Positions 41,906 to 55,700 of a stretch of DNA of 64,000 nucleotides are shown here, piece after piece. The stretch comes from Sipunculus nudus (Eukaryota > Annelida > Sipuncula > Golfingiida > Sipunculidae). The DNA is taken from the NCBI GenBank assembly GCA_026874595.1, contig CM049311.1:76088453-76152452 (forward strand), read 5' to 3'. The notes under the pieces are model-generated. The model was not told where the DNA came from. It ran no database searches and saw only the letters and a program-made list of their open reading frames with translations. Position numbers and translations under genes: made by a program. Each line of letters opens with the position of its first letter. Within the stretch, counting starts at the first letter, position 1.

Positions 41906-44900
41906 GGTATCATTATGATGATAGAATATCATTTTATTCTATGATTATTTGATTCTACGGAGATGTGTCAGTTGTCAGCACAGTGTTTTCACAACTGACT
42001 CGTTTCGGTCAGTGATTGTTACAGGAACAAGTTTTTATCTTCTCGGTCCTACAGCCAGAATTTCGCGCGTCCCTTCGGATGCTTGGGGCTTAAGAAACGT
42101 GCGTCCGAAAGAGATCTGGAGCGTCACAAACGTCACAGACGCACCATCTCTTTCGTAAAACTTGGTCACGTCCCTGTACTCCAGCAGTTTGACTCTTCAC
42201 AGTAATTGTAAAGACAGATCCGTAAAATATTGGTGGAACTCCATGAAGGATGATGGTAACCGTGAGATAAGAATGATATGTTTATATAAAGCCTTCTGGA
42301 TTCCATGTTTATAAACACTGGGATAGAATTATACAGAAGTCATAACAAAACCTGTATGAAAAACATGACAGCCGATCTAAGGCCTCAAGTGCAGAACCTC
42401 AGTGATTCGCTCTATTGTCTTAACTACAGTTTATTAGTAAAACATCGATCATTCTCATACGCAGGGTTATACACTGCAGTCGTCCCCGAGATAGTTTCGT
42501 GTAACCGCTGCTGTTTTTGGCAAGGTTCTCTGGGCAGGAAAACCAGGGTGCGCACAGTGCACAGAATTGTAATCAGACCACTGAGAGCGTGGTATTTCAT
42601 TGTGCATCCAGCCCAACTTTTAAACCTGCAACACAAGCTCTCGTTGGTCTAATTCTTGGCCTTACGCCAGAACGGGTGTATTTCTTACCATGTGCTTACT
42701 TACTGAACAACTAATAAATACAAATAATAAAACCACCCACTTTCACCTGCCGCTCCCCAGTCTGGGCTGTCGCTGTGGAAGGAATGTGTACTGCCCTCTC
42801 TCCCCTGACTACGGTTGTCAGGCTCCAGCCTATCCCCATAAACATGGGTAGCCTCCATGACGCTGTCGTTATCTTGGGTAGAGGGGATGGTTATAGCCGA
42901 ATCTCTTCTCTCGGTGGGAGAGAGCACACTTTCCTATTGAATATAAAATAATCATTTGTCCCCTACTCGTCTTTCCTGTCGACTGGTTAATTATATATAT
43001 ATATATATATTGAATTACAAAAGGACCAAACTGATAGACCCCTTTTCCTATTCTTCCACATACGGAACATTCCAAATTCGTTAATGCAAGTTGTAAATTA
43101 TCAATTTTTTATAATGAAATACTGAAATAATTTTAAATGGATCGTAAAAATAGTTACAAAATTACTCGCTATAGCTCACGTGGTGGTGTAAGGTATTTTT
43201 TAGACGAGAAGGAAACTCGGAGAACCCGGTGTAAACCACCGACCTCGAATGGGCCAGTACAAGCAACTCTCACAGCTACGCAGTCTTTTCATGGTAAGCA
43301 ATTTCGGGTATCACGATCCTCTTTTTATCATTTAACACGTGGATCTTTTGATATGTGTCGGTTAGTGTTGACTGTTATATTCCGGTTCAGTGGTGGCTGT
43401 TATAGACATGCATGTTTATAGCAAGATACAAAAATAAACATATTAGATAGCTTTGGCAAACATAACATGAGAAGCACCATCACCAATCAAACAAAAGCGC
43501 ATGCAGAAAGACTGTTCTGCTGTTTTTGGCGGGGTTTTCTTAAATTTTATACCCTTTTGCATAATTAGAATCTGAAGAAGCGGTGAATTAGAATTGATGA
43601 ATAGTTTACGCAATTAGTTTTAAAATATTATGCTCTAACTTATTCTTCACTTTGAATGAAATATATGTTTCATGCGGTGAATAAGAAATTATGACTATTT
43701 CATGCAATTAGTTCTAACATATTATACTCTGACTGATGCTTTAGAAAATTTGAATGAAATTAATGTTTCACGCGTTTATACTGAGTAGTGCATCTAACTA
43801 ATCTAGATATCTTCTACGACAAATACACGGCGGTTCAATGGAACAAAATGTGTTTATTGTATGAAAATTTCATATGTTGTGACGTCTACAGTTTTTGGAA
43901 ATGACACCGGCAGAATCGTGTACGATTAATGAACTTTCACAGCACCAGTCAGCAAACGCAGAGAAGTTGATGTGACAGGCAAGACGTATACAGCAGTAAC
44001 AGCATTCAGGAATTAGATAAAGGTATGTAAAGGAACTATATACTCACAGGAAACCGAGACTACAACACACAGGGGAAATTAGTAACAATAAACACATGTA
44101 TCTGAACATAGAAACATAATGGGATAAATAAAAAAGAAAATATGGGTATTTCACTAACATTTTTATTAAGAACCATTAAGCTTCATTACTTAAGAAAAAA
44201 AATAACTGCTAATGAAATATTATGGAGAACATGGAATTTTATCTGTTGTGTTAAGAGAAACACAGAAGAGACAATTTTTATGGTTAAAGGGCACGTTCTC
44301 TGGACATGGAAGGGCAAGTCTGTATGAAAGTACATGTACTTATGGGACGGACAAATCGGGAGGGGAGGGAATAAAGTGGAAAAGGACACATGAAATAAAT
44401 GGAAACAGAAAGTATGGGGTATTTATCTTGGAACAGACAAAACAACCATAGGACAGTAGAGGCTGGGACATTAAGGCCTTAAACTTTGATAGGCAAGCAA
44501 ATGATTGGTTTGTAAATCTGTCTTTATTATCACTTTTCACCAGAATGTGCAATGTGCAATAGTGATGCGAACAAGCTAAAGGATTTGTCGACTGAGTACG
44601 GATCAAAGTCAGAAGCTGTAATAATATAGATATGATTAATATGGTATTGAATTGACCCAAAAATCCCTGTGCCATTCTTCGCAGATGATGTCGTTTATGT
44701 TTTATGAAAGGTCCATCATATAAGGCAGTAATGAAATAATGCAGGAACTGAAATATACTCATGCAAAGAGGTAAATATATAGTTAAAGTATATAACACTG
44801 CAATCGTGGGTCATTCAAAAACACAAAAAGGTATTATTCGATGAATAAATGTAATCATTACATAAAAATCCTCAAATCCTCAAAGTGAAGAGTGCATGGT

Positions 44901-46758
44901 CTACAACTTGAAATTTTAAACTGTGAATTCTAGAATGTGTTCTCCGGGTCCGGGGTCATGTTAATAGAGGACGGAGATATGGTCAAATCCTCCTTGTAGA
45001 AAATATTTCCTTTGATGTAGACTTTTAATGTTAGGTCTCGGGAGAAAAGAATACATGCTTACACACGCACACTCACACACATCCACACACATATATATAT
45101 ATAGACAGGACCGTTTGTAATAGTGTCATTGTGACGACAGAATATAAGATTATTTATCACATAATACACGAACCACTGGGCAATGTAGAGGACGTGAACT
45201 TTTCCTAAAACCCAACCTTCATATGAGGTCGTTGTCGCGTTTGAGATTTTGCCATTAAAAAATTATCATACTCTAACTGATTCTTAACTTTGAATGAAAT
45301 ATATGTTTCATGCGGTAAATAAGAAATGATGAATATTTTACGCAATTAACTGATTCTTAACTTTGAATGAAATATATGTTTCATGCGGTAAATAAGAAAT
45401 GATGAATATTTTACGCAATTAGTATTAAAATATTATACTCTGATGCTTAAAAAAATCTGAATGAAATTTATGTTTCACGCGTTAATACTGAATGGTGCAT
45501 CCAACTAATCTAGATATCTTCTACGACAAAAACACGGCGGTTCAATGGAACAAAATGTGTCTATTGTATGAATATTCCATATGTTGTGACGTCTATAGTT
45601 TTCGGAAATTACACCGAGAGAATCGTGTACAATTAATGAACTTTCACAGCACCAGTCAGCAAAAGCAGAGAAGTTGATGTGACAGACAAGACGTATACAG
45701 CAGTAACAGCATTCAGGAATTAGATAAAGGTATGTAAAGGAACTATATACTCACAGGAAACCGAGACTACAACACACAGGGGAAATTAGTAACAATAAAC
45801 ACATGTATCTGAACACAGAAACATAATGGGATAAATAAAAAAGAAAATATGGGTATTTCACTAACATTTTTATTAAGAACCATTAAGTTTCATTACTTAA
45901 GAAAAAAAAATAACTGATAATGAAATATTATGGAAAACGTGGAATTTTATCTGTTGTGTTAAGAGAAACACAGAAGAGACAATTTTTATGGTTAAAGGGC
46001 ACGTTCTCTGGACATGGAAGGGCAAGTCTGTATAAAAGTACATGTACTTATGCGACGGACAAATCGGGAGGGGAGGGAATAAAGTGGAAAAGGACACATG
46101 AAATAAAATGGAAACAGAAAGTATGGGGTATTTATCTTGGAACAGACAAAACAACCATAGGGCAGTAGAGGCTAGGACATTAAGGCCTTAAACTTTGATA
46201 GGCAAACAAATGATTGGTTTGTAAATCTGTCTTTATAATCACTTTTCACCAGAATGTGCAATGTGCAATAGTGATGCGAACAAGCTAAAGTATTTGTCGA
46301 CTGAGTACGGATCAAAGTCAGAAGCTTTGGTATTGAATTGACCCAAATATCCCTGTGCCATTCTTCGCAGATGATGTCGTTTTTGTTTTATGAAAGGTCC
46401 ATTATATAAGGCAGTAATGAAATAATGCAGGAACTGAAATATACTCGTGCAAAGAGGTAAATATATAGTTAAAGTATATAACACTGCAATCGTGGGTCAT
46501 TCAAAAACACAAAAAGGTATTATTCAATGAATAGATGTAATCATTACATAAAAATCCTCAAATCCCCAAAGTGAAGAGTGCATGGTCTACAATTTGAAAT
46601 TTTAAACTGTGAATTCTAGAATGTGTTCTCCGGGTCCGGGGACATGTTAATAGAGGACGGAGATACGGTCAAATACTCCTTGTAGAAAATGTTTCCTTTG
46701 ATGTAGACTTTTAATGTTAGGTCTCGGGAGAAAAGAATACATGCATATATATACACAT

Positions 46759-46795
<37 letters not shown>

Positions 46796-49700
46796 CTATG
46801 CATATATAGGACCGATTGTAATAGTGTCATTGTGACGACAGAATATAAGATAATTTATCACATTATACACGAACCATTGGGCAATGTAGAGGACGTGAAC
46901 TTTTCCTAAAACCCAAACTTCATATCAAACCGTTGTCGCGGTTGACTTTTGCCCTTAAAAATTTATAATTAAAAAATTCATAGAATTTCATGCATTTTTT
47001 ATAAGAGTGGTTGTTGTTTTCAAGGTATCATATAACTGTTTGAAATCCTTGTATCCAAATTCACTTCAAAAGTGCTAAAATTCATATAAGACTTCATAAA
47101 GTGTTTATTATTTTAAACCTGGTACTCAATTGGTAATTTACAATTTATTGAATGATATTTTAAATTACAGTTATAGGGTAGATATAAATATGATAGAAGA
47201 AAACCAAAAACACGTTTTTGAGATATTGTCATTAAGTTCAATATTAGTCCATTAAAAGGCGGATATTTGTTACTGGGGTTTAAAATAGTGTACCTTGTAA
47301 TATTTTTAACTTTTTACAAAATCATGTGAAAAATTCAAAAATATGTATACTATCAGAAGGATCACTGTACCAGGTTTAAAATAATGGATACTTTATGGGG
47401 TCTAATATATATGAATATAAACCACAATTGGATTGAATTTAGATATATATATAGCGGTTTCGAACAGTGATGATACATTAAACAATACATAAAGGTTAAT
47501 TACACTCAGACCAGTCCTAAGACGGACGTTTGAAAACATCATGATATCACATTGTTTTATTTTATTGTTTGGGTGGGGAGGGTGCTATATACATTGTATG
47601 AAGTACGCGGTCATTTATGTGTGATTTGCTTCAGTGAACGAAGATATAGACCGGCCCCATAAACATTCATCACCTTTCTGAACAATAAATGGGGACATTA
47701 GGCGCAGGTAACCAGTCTACTGGAGAAAAGAATTACCCAGCTATAGGAGGCATTGGTCGGGTGTGTTCTCAAGTAGACACGCTGATAAAGCTGTTAACCC
47801 CTGGTGAGTGGACATTCTAGAATGTTTATATTAAAAGGTGTTCAGAGTGAATATGGGCGTCCGGGTACTGTGTTTGCCTTTTTGTTCGCGATGGTTTTAA
47901 TTTCGCGATATTCGCTAATGGGAAATAATCGCGAATATTAAACCTTCGGGAATAAGATGTTACATACATTACATGAATGATGTAGTAATCACACCTCTGG
48001 GAAAATCCATGAATGATATTGGAACCGGTCCATGCAAACACACATTTATTTTTATAATATAACGACTGTACTAGAAATAAAGATAGAGTGGGATTTATTC
48101 ATATCATATAAAATAAATACAAATACTGGTGTACTAAAATTTTATTTTTTTTTTATGCTGCGACCGCGAAAATGAAACCCTCCTGTACAGTTTTAAAAAT
48201 AAATCACGAAATTTCAGCCTCGCGATTATGAAGCCAAAAAAGTATGCAATTCAAGGGTGAGCGCCTGGTTAAAAAAATGAAATAAAATACAGCACTCCAA
48301 AAAAGTTAAACAAGTTTTTAACAAAATGTGTAATGGGTATGAAATGGTTACCTAGTTTTGCAAGATATTCGGCAGCCTTTATTTATAACTTCAGGCAGAT
48401 GTATACATGATAAAAGACTGAAACTCCGCTCTATTAATTAAAGATATTCTATTCTGTTCGTACACGAGTAAAAATAACAATCAATATGTTTTCAAACTAT
48501 AATATGTTATCATATATGTTATTTTATATGATCCCCTTTATGAATCTCTTAGTTTATCATTTCAGTGATTTTACAGAGTCACTATTTCGGAACCATATTA
48601 AATTCTCCAATGTTTATTCTTGCTGTCTTTTTATATTTTCTTCTAGATAATTCTCAAGGATAATCCAAGGAATGGGTAAAGAGAATTCATGATGAAGGAA
48701 ATTTAAGGTTCCTTTCCATATATAAGTGCATGTATGTGTTATGAACGACATTTTAGATTATGCCATATACTGAAATACCAAAATAGAGCTGTCAAAATTA
48801 TTTTGCTATCATTGAATTCTTGGTGAAGACTTTTTCGTGAAAAATCGTAATTTGGTGAAATTAAGTTCAGGCAGGTGTTTTGTTTTAGTGTTTTAGCTAA
48901 TCTCAGAACCATCAAATTACATATGTCGCAGAAATAATAACGTTTTAAATATCTAGTTACATATATTCCACAATTATATACAGCATACAACTTTATGTTG
49001 AATGTTTGGAATATATGTCCATCCTTCCTCCAGCATGGGACGATTACTTTAACTAAAAACATGGTATTACACTTTGTTTTGAACAGGAAATTAATAAGAT
49101 TTTAAAAAATATTTCAATAATATATTTCACCTAATGCAGTTATGGGAATGGGAATATATATATATTATCTTTTTTTTAAATATTCTGCCAACTCATAATG
49201 GCATGTTACCGGACTCAAAATCGCATTTTTATCAAAATCGGACTGAATCATGCTAGGTTATAAGCAAAATCTATAAAAAAATAGTGATTAAGTAAATAAA
49301 TATCTATAAATACAACTTCTTACCTGAGCAGTTGCTTTTGATAATACCAAAAGATTACACTAGACTACCTGACCGCTGTGTAGGAATACACACAACCAGG
49401 GAGAAGAGCCATGACACAGAGCACGCCTGAAGGTGCCCAACTGACCACTCAGAGCAGTCAACCACAGCAAATATAAGGATATACCCAGTAACTGGACCAT
49501 GGGTGACCGTGACGGTTTACCCGAGATGATGGATACGTAAGACCATTCACCGTGAACAAGCGCCAGAAGGGGAGGACGGAACTCGGCCTGGGATATAAAC
49601 TCATAAACTCTTAGAAGAGAAATCCGTTCTTTCTGGGAAGGATCTTGAACTCTGATTTCATAAACAGGTATGTGATCCCGTTATTTATAACATCTAAGTT

Positions 49701-52700
49701 TGTTTATTTGAAATCCATTACAGGAATTACATCATAAGTCGTAACATTTTTATCACTTAATTGATTTATCTCCAGAATTTCTAGGATTTCAAGATCATGC
49801 ATTGCAGATGGTATTATTTACATTAAATATGTGAAAAACAATATATTGTGTACTACACTTTAAATGTTGAAATAGTGTCAAGGATATTAAGATCAATATT
49901 TAAAATAATGTATAAACAAACATTGTCTGGAAAGCTGTTCGTACGTTGCTACAAGAAATAAATGATAAAGAAGGTCTGTTCAAATAAAATGTAAAGTCGA
50001 GATGTGAAAAATTAAAAACATATTTTCGGGCCTCTAAAATTCGCTCCACCAATGTTTGCTTTAGGTAAATATATATTACACCTTCTTGGTTTCATTAAAT
50101 GGTGTCAATTAATTTAAAAAAACCTATAATTAACAAGATTTTAGATTTATCCAGGCCTTTTTTAGGTTGACGTTATGGATTTGATACCATAAATCATAAA
50201 AGATTATTGGAAAAGTTGTTCGTTTTTGGTTTTGATAAGAAAACAGTTGCCTGGTTTCAATCTTACCTCCATGATCGCCTACAGATCGTAAAATACAATA
50301 ACAATCTATCCAATGCTGCTGTTGTTAATGTAGGTGTTCCTCAGGGTACGGTTCTCGGCCCAATTCTATTTTTGATATATATAAATGATCTTCCAAATGT
50401 GCTAAATACTGATGGTATTGTAATGTACGCTGATGATGTCACTGTATATTGCCATGGTAAAAATGCTGTAGAAGCTGAGATTAAATTACAGCGAGTAGTA
50501 AATCAAGTGACCACCTGGTACGACGAAAACCTGCTTACTCTGAATTATAATAAATCTAATGTTATGCTACTTGGAAATCTTTATAGAATTGCTGATCACA
50601 AACTCAAGATATCAATATTAGATACAACATTACTTTGTTCTAATAAGATTAATCTACTTGGCGTTATAATAGATGCTAATTTATCCTGGAAACCACATGT
50701 TCACTCTCTATCCGAAAAACTATCTAAAAAAATAGGAGTTCTTAACCGAATCTCAAGCTATCTGTCTATGCAATCTCTTACTAAGGTTTATGCAACTATA
50801 ATTCAGCCTCATATTGACTATGCCCTAAGCATTTGGGGTTGTTCATTATTGTCTACAAATGATATGTTACAGAAAATACAAAACAGAGCTGCCCGCATTA
50901 TATCCAAAAACTATGACAGAAATGTTGATTCTATAACCATAGTAAATGAACTGGGTTGGTTGAATATACGTCAACGCTACATGTATTCTGTTGCAGTACT
51001 TATGTATAAATGTGTTTGTTCAATAGCTCCTGGTTTACAAGAGAATAATCTTCACTTTGTCAATGAAGCTCACAATCATCAAACCCGAGCTGCTGTGAGC
51101 AATGATTTAGTCGTTCCTAAACCTAGAACAAACTATCTGAAAAAATCTTTACTATATATTGGGCCAAAAATATGGAATAGTTTATCAAATGAATCTAAGT
51201 CAGCCATAACTTGTGCATCTTTTAAGAGACAACTCAAATTGGAAATTTTAGCAACTGTATGTTCTATATGACACATGTTTTATTTGCATAAATTTGCGTT
51301 TTATACATGTAGCACTCATTCTTCTGTCATTTCATAGATCATACAATAACTGTAAATTAATTTCATACGTATTTAACTGAATCGAACAATGATCAGGTCC
51401 ATAAATGCTAGAGATTATTGTAATATCATTGGTTCGTATGCCTCGCATATTTGCATGTATATATATACTGATCTAATGTGATATTTTAGTTTACTCTTTC
51501 TGTCTATAGATGTATATATTGATATACTTTCTTAACTCTCTTAATATGCTTTTATGATTTGAGTCCATATGTTTATGTTTATATTTTTAGTCATGGTATT
51601 ATTTTATGCATTGTATTGATAGTTTAGTCATTGTATGTTTTATATGTACTGATACAAGGCACCAAGTAAGACCAGTTTAATTTAAACTGATTGGTTTTCC
51701 TGTATAAACGTAATGTAAATAAAATAAAAAATAAATAAAATAAATAAATAAAATATCCAAGAGTTAATTTAACCAACGTTTATCGTTTTCTTATTTCGGA
51801 TATTTATAACGCTAACCAGTATGACATATGGCGTGGAATTTCGAAACTAGAACTTGAATACTCGGGGAAAAATATAGTTTCTCGGAAACTCATATTTAAA
51901 TTAATTGCATTTTCCTGATTTTTTGCGAGGCATGTTTTGGTTAAGTCTTTATTCGTTTAGACACATGCCTATATACTAAGGCCCATACATATAATAAAAC
52001 TACCTGTAAATTAAATGAAATACACCTTACATTGAATTACCAGTCTATAGAAAATATTTTATAAGTCACACCATTGTGGAACAGGCTAAAGCTTGTTGTC
52101 CTGTCATCGGATATCTAACCGATCTTGTTCTGTTATAATTAACGAACAAGTAATTAAAACATATTGGTTACCCATTTACGGAGCTCACTGCACGGTACAT
52201 TGATCAGAATTTCACTCGAGAGACCGTCTAGGTTGTAGTGCCGGTAATTTTCTAGTATGTTCTACCTATGCTATAGTTAAAATCATGTTGTGTACACACT
52301 CATGCAGGTACACTCATCGAGTATTTCTCAATATTCGATCGTACAGACACCCAATTATACGCCAGAATATTGCGAAACAATATTGGTCTCAGTATAGGGA
52401 CTATTGTATTACGTAGCAAGTTTGAAACCGTTGGTGTACGTAGACTCTAATTGATAGGAAGGAGATTCCCAGCACTGCGTTCTTGTTAACCATGCACAAT
52501 GTAGGCAAATCTGGATGATAGTACTTCCTGAGAAGCATTGAGATACAGGTGTGACTAATATGCTCCAGAAAGTAATCTCACCTTACAAAAGACATGAGTG
52601 GAACCATTATTATATTATACTTATATCAAATTTAAGTGTGCAAAATCTAAATATTTACACGGAGACACAAGGAAACATGGAGAATATTAAATGATTATGG

Positions 52701-55700
52701 AAAATTATTATTATTAATGGCAGATAATTTGAAAGATCCGATATCATTTATAAAGACAATCTTTCAACATAAAATACATATAATAATTATAATTCACTAT
52801 ATATCATTCTTTTACCCTTCAGTTTATTCTCTTATTCACGGAGGCTTTATTTTCTTGATAATTTCCCTTTGCGAATATCGCGAAATTATGTATTATGTAT
52901 CAAATCATTTTAATTTTACGTGGACTTTCTGTTTGGTCACTTATACTTCTGTTTAAACATTCGAGCTCTATGCACATTAAACTTGTACAGGTGTACTTGA
53001 CTGCACACGCTAAACTTTAATCTCTAAATACGTCCAATGCATTTGATGAGATGAGGAACCATGATAAGAAATTAATACAAAGTGTCTCACCCGCTCTGTG
53101 ATATCTATGTCCACCGATTCCTCGCCCCGGAATGCCTCGCCAGGTCCTCCGTCCACTGAAAAAATAATTGACAGTAAATAGATGTACTAATTACTCAATG
53201 TGCTGCTTCAGGTATTGTCAATAATACGTTTGTTTGACGTGCAGCACAGAAGCGTGACCTGGCTGTATACTAGTTGTTCAGTATGGCATAGAGTTCAAGA
53301 ATTATTAAGCTAATGTCGAGGCCTATATCACAGGAAATGTATATCATTTTCCCGTGTCAGCCTAATTCCGAATATGCCCTGGTATTTATATCAAGGTAAT
53401 AGGCGAACAGGTTTATTGTTGTGGAACTTCTTCATCTGCTCTTTGCCACGACCGATATCCTACTGGTCGGAAAAGCCTCACAAATGATACTGCAGGGCTA
53501 TGTCCCAGGAAGCGGACCACATGGAAGTAAAAAAAAGCAAAAAGTCCACGTTGCCATTCTCATGGTATATATATCCTGTTTTAACAGGCACTGAAGAATA
53601 TTCACTTTATGGTCCAAAGGAGTTTCTGCGAAAACCCACAACCCTGTTTGCGAGACGACTGCTGGGTTATTGTTATATCTATACGTATACCAACGCACCT
53701 AGCTGCTCACCGGCCTGGATTTGTCGGGGACTGTGCCCAGTCGGGCGTAACGCTCTCTCCGACATACTTAATGCCAGTATCGGGACCAGCATCAATTGAT
53801 GTTTAATATTAAACCCCGTGGGACACATAAAACACATTCTCGTAAATCAATATCCCGTAGCCAGATTCCTTTAGCATTTAAATATCAATAAAAAACACTT
53901 TCCATCGATCCCCTAACTTTTAAAAGATGGATTGGTTCTGGGCACGTCAGATTTGAATTGGCCGCTAATTATGGCGTACTATCAACGTTATAGGACATGA
54001 GAACATGTTAATTATATTAACAGAGTTTCGCTTTTAATTTCGCGTGGTCTCAAAACTGGCGGCACGTACTACATAGCAGTAAGGCCATACAAAGAAATAA
54101 TTGTCCTACGGTTCTTTCTACGCACTGCTCTTAAATATTTCGTAGATCAATTGCAATTGACGTTTTGTCCTCGGTAATATTTTCAAATTTTTGCTATGGC
54201 ACAAATTCCATCTCGCTAGCACAATATTTTTTTTTGTCCGCAGAGTCCATTGGAAAATATCTGTGTTGTGGCCTGAAGGGTGGGGCTTTATAGCCGAGGT
54301 GACGAAGTGCAATACTGCATAACTCAGACGGAGTTTCTTGTCACTGAAGAAACAACTTAACAGTGCTTAAAGCTGCCCATTCACCTAACTTTTGAAACAG
54401 AATTTATGTGATTTCTGGCTTCCTCTGTGTATATATTAATGACCTAAAGATAATTCTGATTATGAAAAATTCTTATAACGCCTCTCTGATGGATGTTTGA
54501 ACTTATTTAACAGCAGCATGTTTGTAAACACAGCAGTGTTGACAAGCGGGAAAAAACATATAACCTAAGGTGGTAGGTTGCATATATGCGAAGGCAGAAA
54601 GGTTACTTGTTGCAAAACACCGTTTGCAAATCTATGGCTTATCTGACTTGCCACAAGATGCTTTTATTGAATTTATTTTTTTATTACTTTTGCGGGCCCC
54701 CATATATTATGAACACGTTGATATAAACAAAACAAGCAGCCTGTGTGCGGTGATGTTCACATTTTTATTGTCTATATTTTATCTCTAAGGGAGTACCTTT
54801 AATTTGTAATGGTCAGGTAGGTGATTAGGCCTCTTTAAGGTGAAAGTATGTCAGTCTATTCGATTCAGTGTGTGTATGGGTCTTTATTCAGGGGCAAATG
54901 TGTCCCACTCATTTTATTAGTTTGAAAATTGAGCACAATGTATTTTCATAAATTCCAAAATGTGTGTGAAGGGAAGAATCCAGAGGAGATTTTGACTGGA
55001 ATTTCTTTTTTTCGGGATGGGGTAATGGAGCTTCTATCGATATTCTATGGTATGCCCCCATTTTCTTTGTAAGCAGGGCCTTGAGTGTGTGTTTGTTTGT
55101 ATATGGGGGTATAAGTGTGTGTGTGTGTTGTAGGAGGTTCGTGTGTGTATTTGTGTGTGCACATATACAGTTCTTGCATAATTTTGAAGATGCGGAATCT
55201 CGTTAACGGCACACTGTGCCCTTTTATGTAAATCAAACTCAAAAGGTATTGTCTATCTTTATTTTCAAATGACACGCTTGTATATTTCATGGACGTGGAT
55301 ATCACATTCAATTCTTAATGTTACATGATGTAAAACATCCTAGTGTCTTTTACGGCCGCTCGTGTTGTGTGCTCTCCAGGGAGCTGAAAGGACAACAAGA
55401 ATGAACAGGCCGGACTACATTGCAACTGTCATTCAAGTCAACTTTTTTAGGAACTCGGACTAGGACTAGAGGGTCCTGGATTCTGACTTGTACTCGGACT
55501 CAGAATTATAGACTCGAGAAATCAGGCCGAGTCGATCTCGAGTCAAGTAGAAAAAAAAACTCTTTCACATATTATGAAGACTTATGTACATGTGTAAACT
55601 ACTTACAGAATATTACAAAAATATAACACTAAGTGTATATAAACCAAGCTTTGCACATGCAGTATCGAGAGCTATAAATATAATTAACCTTTTTATTAGA

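Larger units (their letters stand above)
29965..42746. other. 12.8-kb intron between exons 5 and 4
   Basis: The largest intron. It carries the 31.6-kb minisatellite, several TA and CT runs, a family A MITE, the gcttcctaaattt minisatellite and the palindrome-array element, listed separately. The rest is AT-rich sequence without a recognisable gene. Confidence 0.6.
42934..53090. other. 10.2-kb intron between exons 4 and 3
   Basis: Contains the 1.65-kb tandem duplication and the truncated LINE listed separately. 49360-49670 is less AT-rich than its surroundings and has plus-strand donor-like sites, but no coding frame was recognised there. 46970-49360 and 51760-53090 hold nothing I can name. 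Confidence 0.6.

Noticed and set aside
44340-44798. 152-codon minus-strand open frame
   Set aside because: Its equivalent in the second tandem copy is broken by a 23-bp deletion and stops, and no protein pattern is seen; probably chance.
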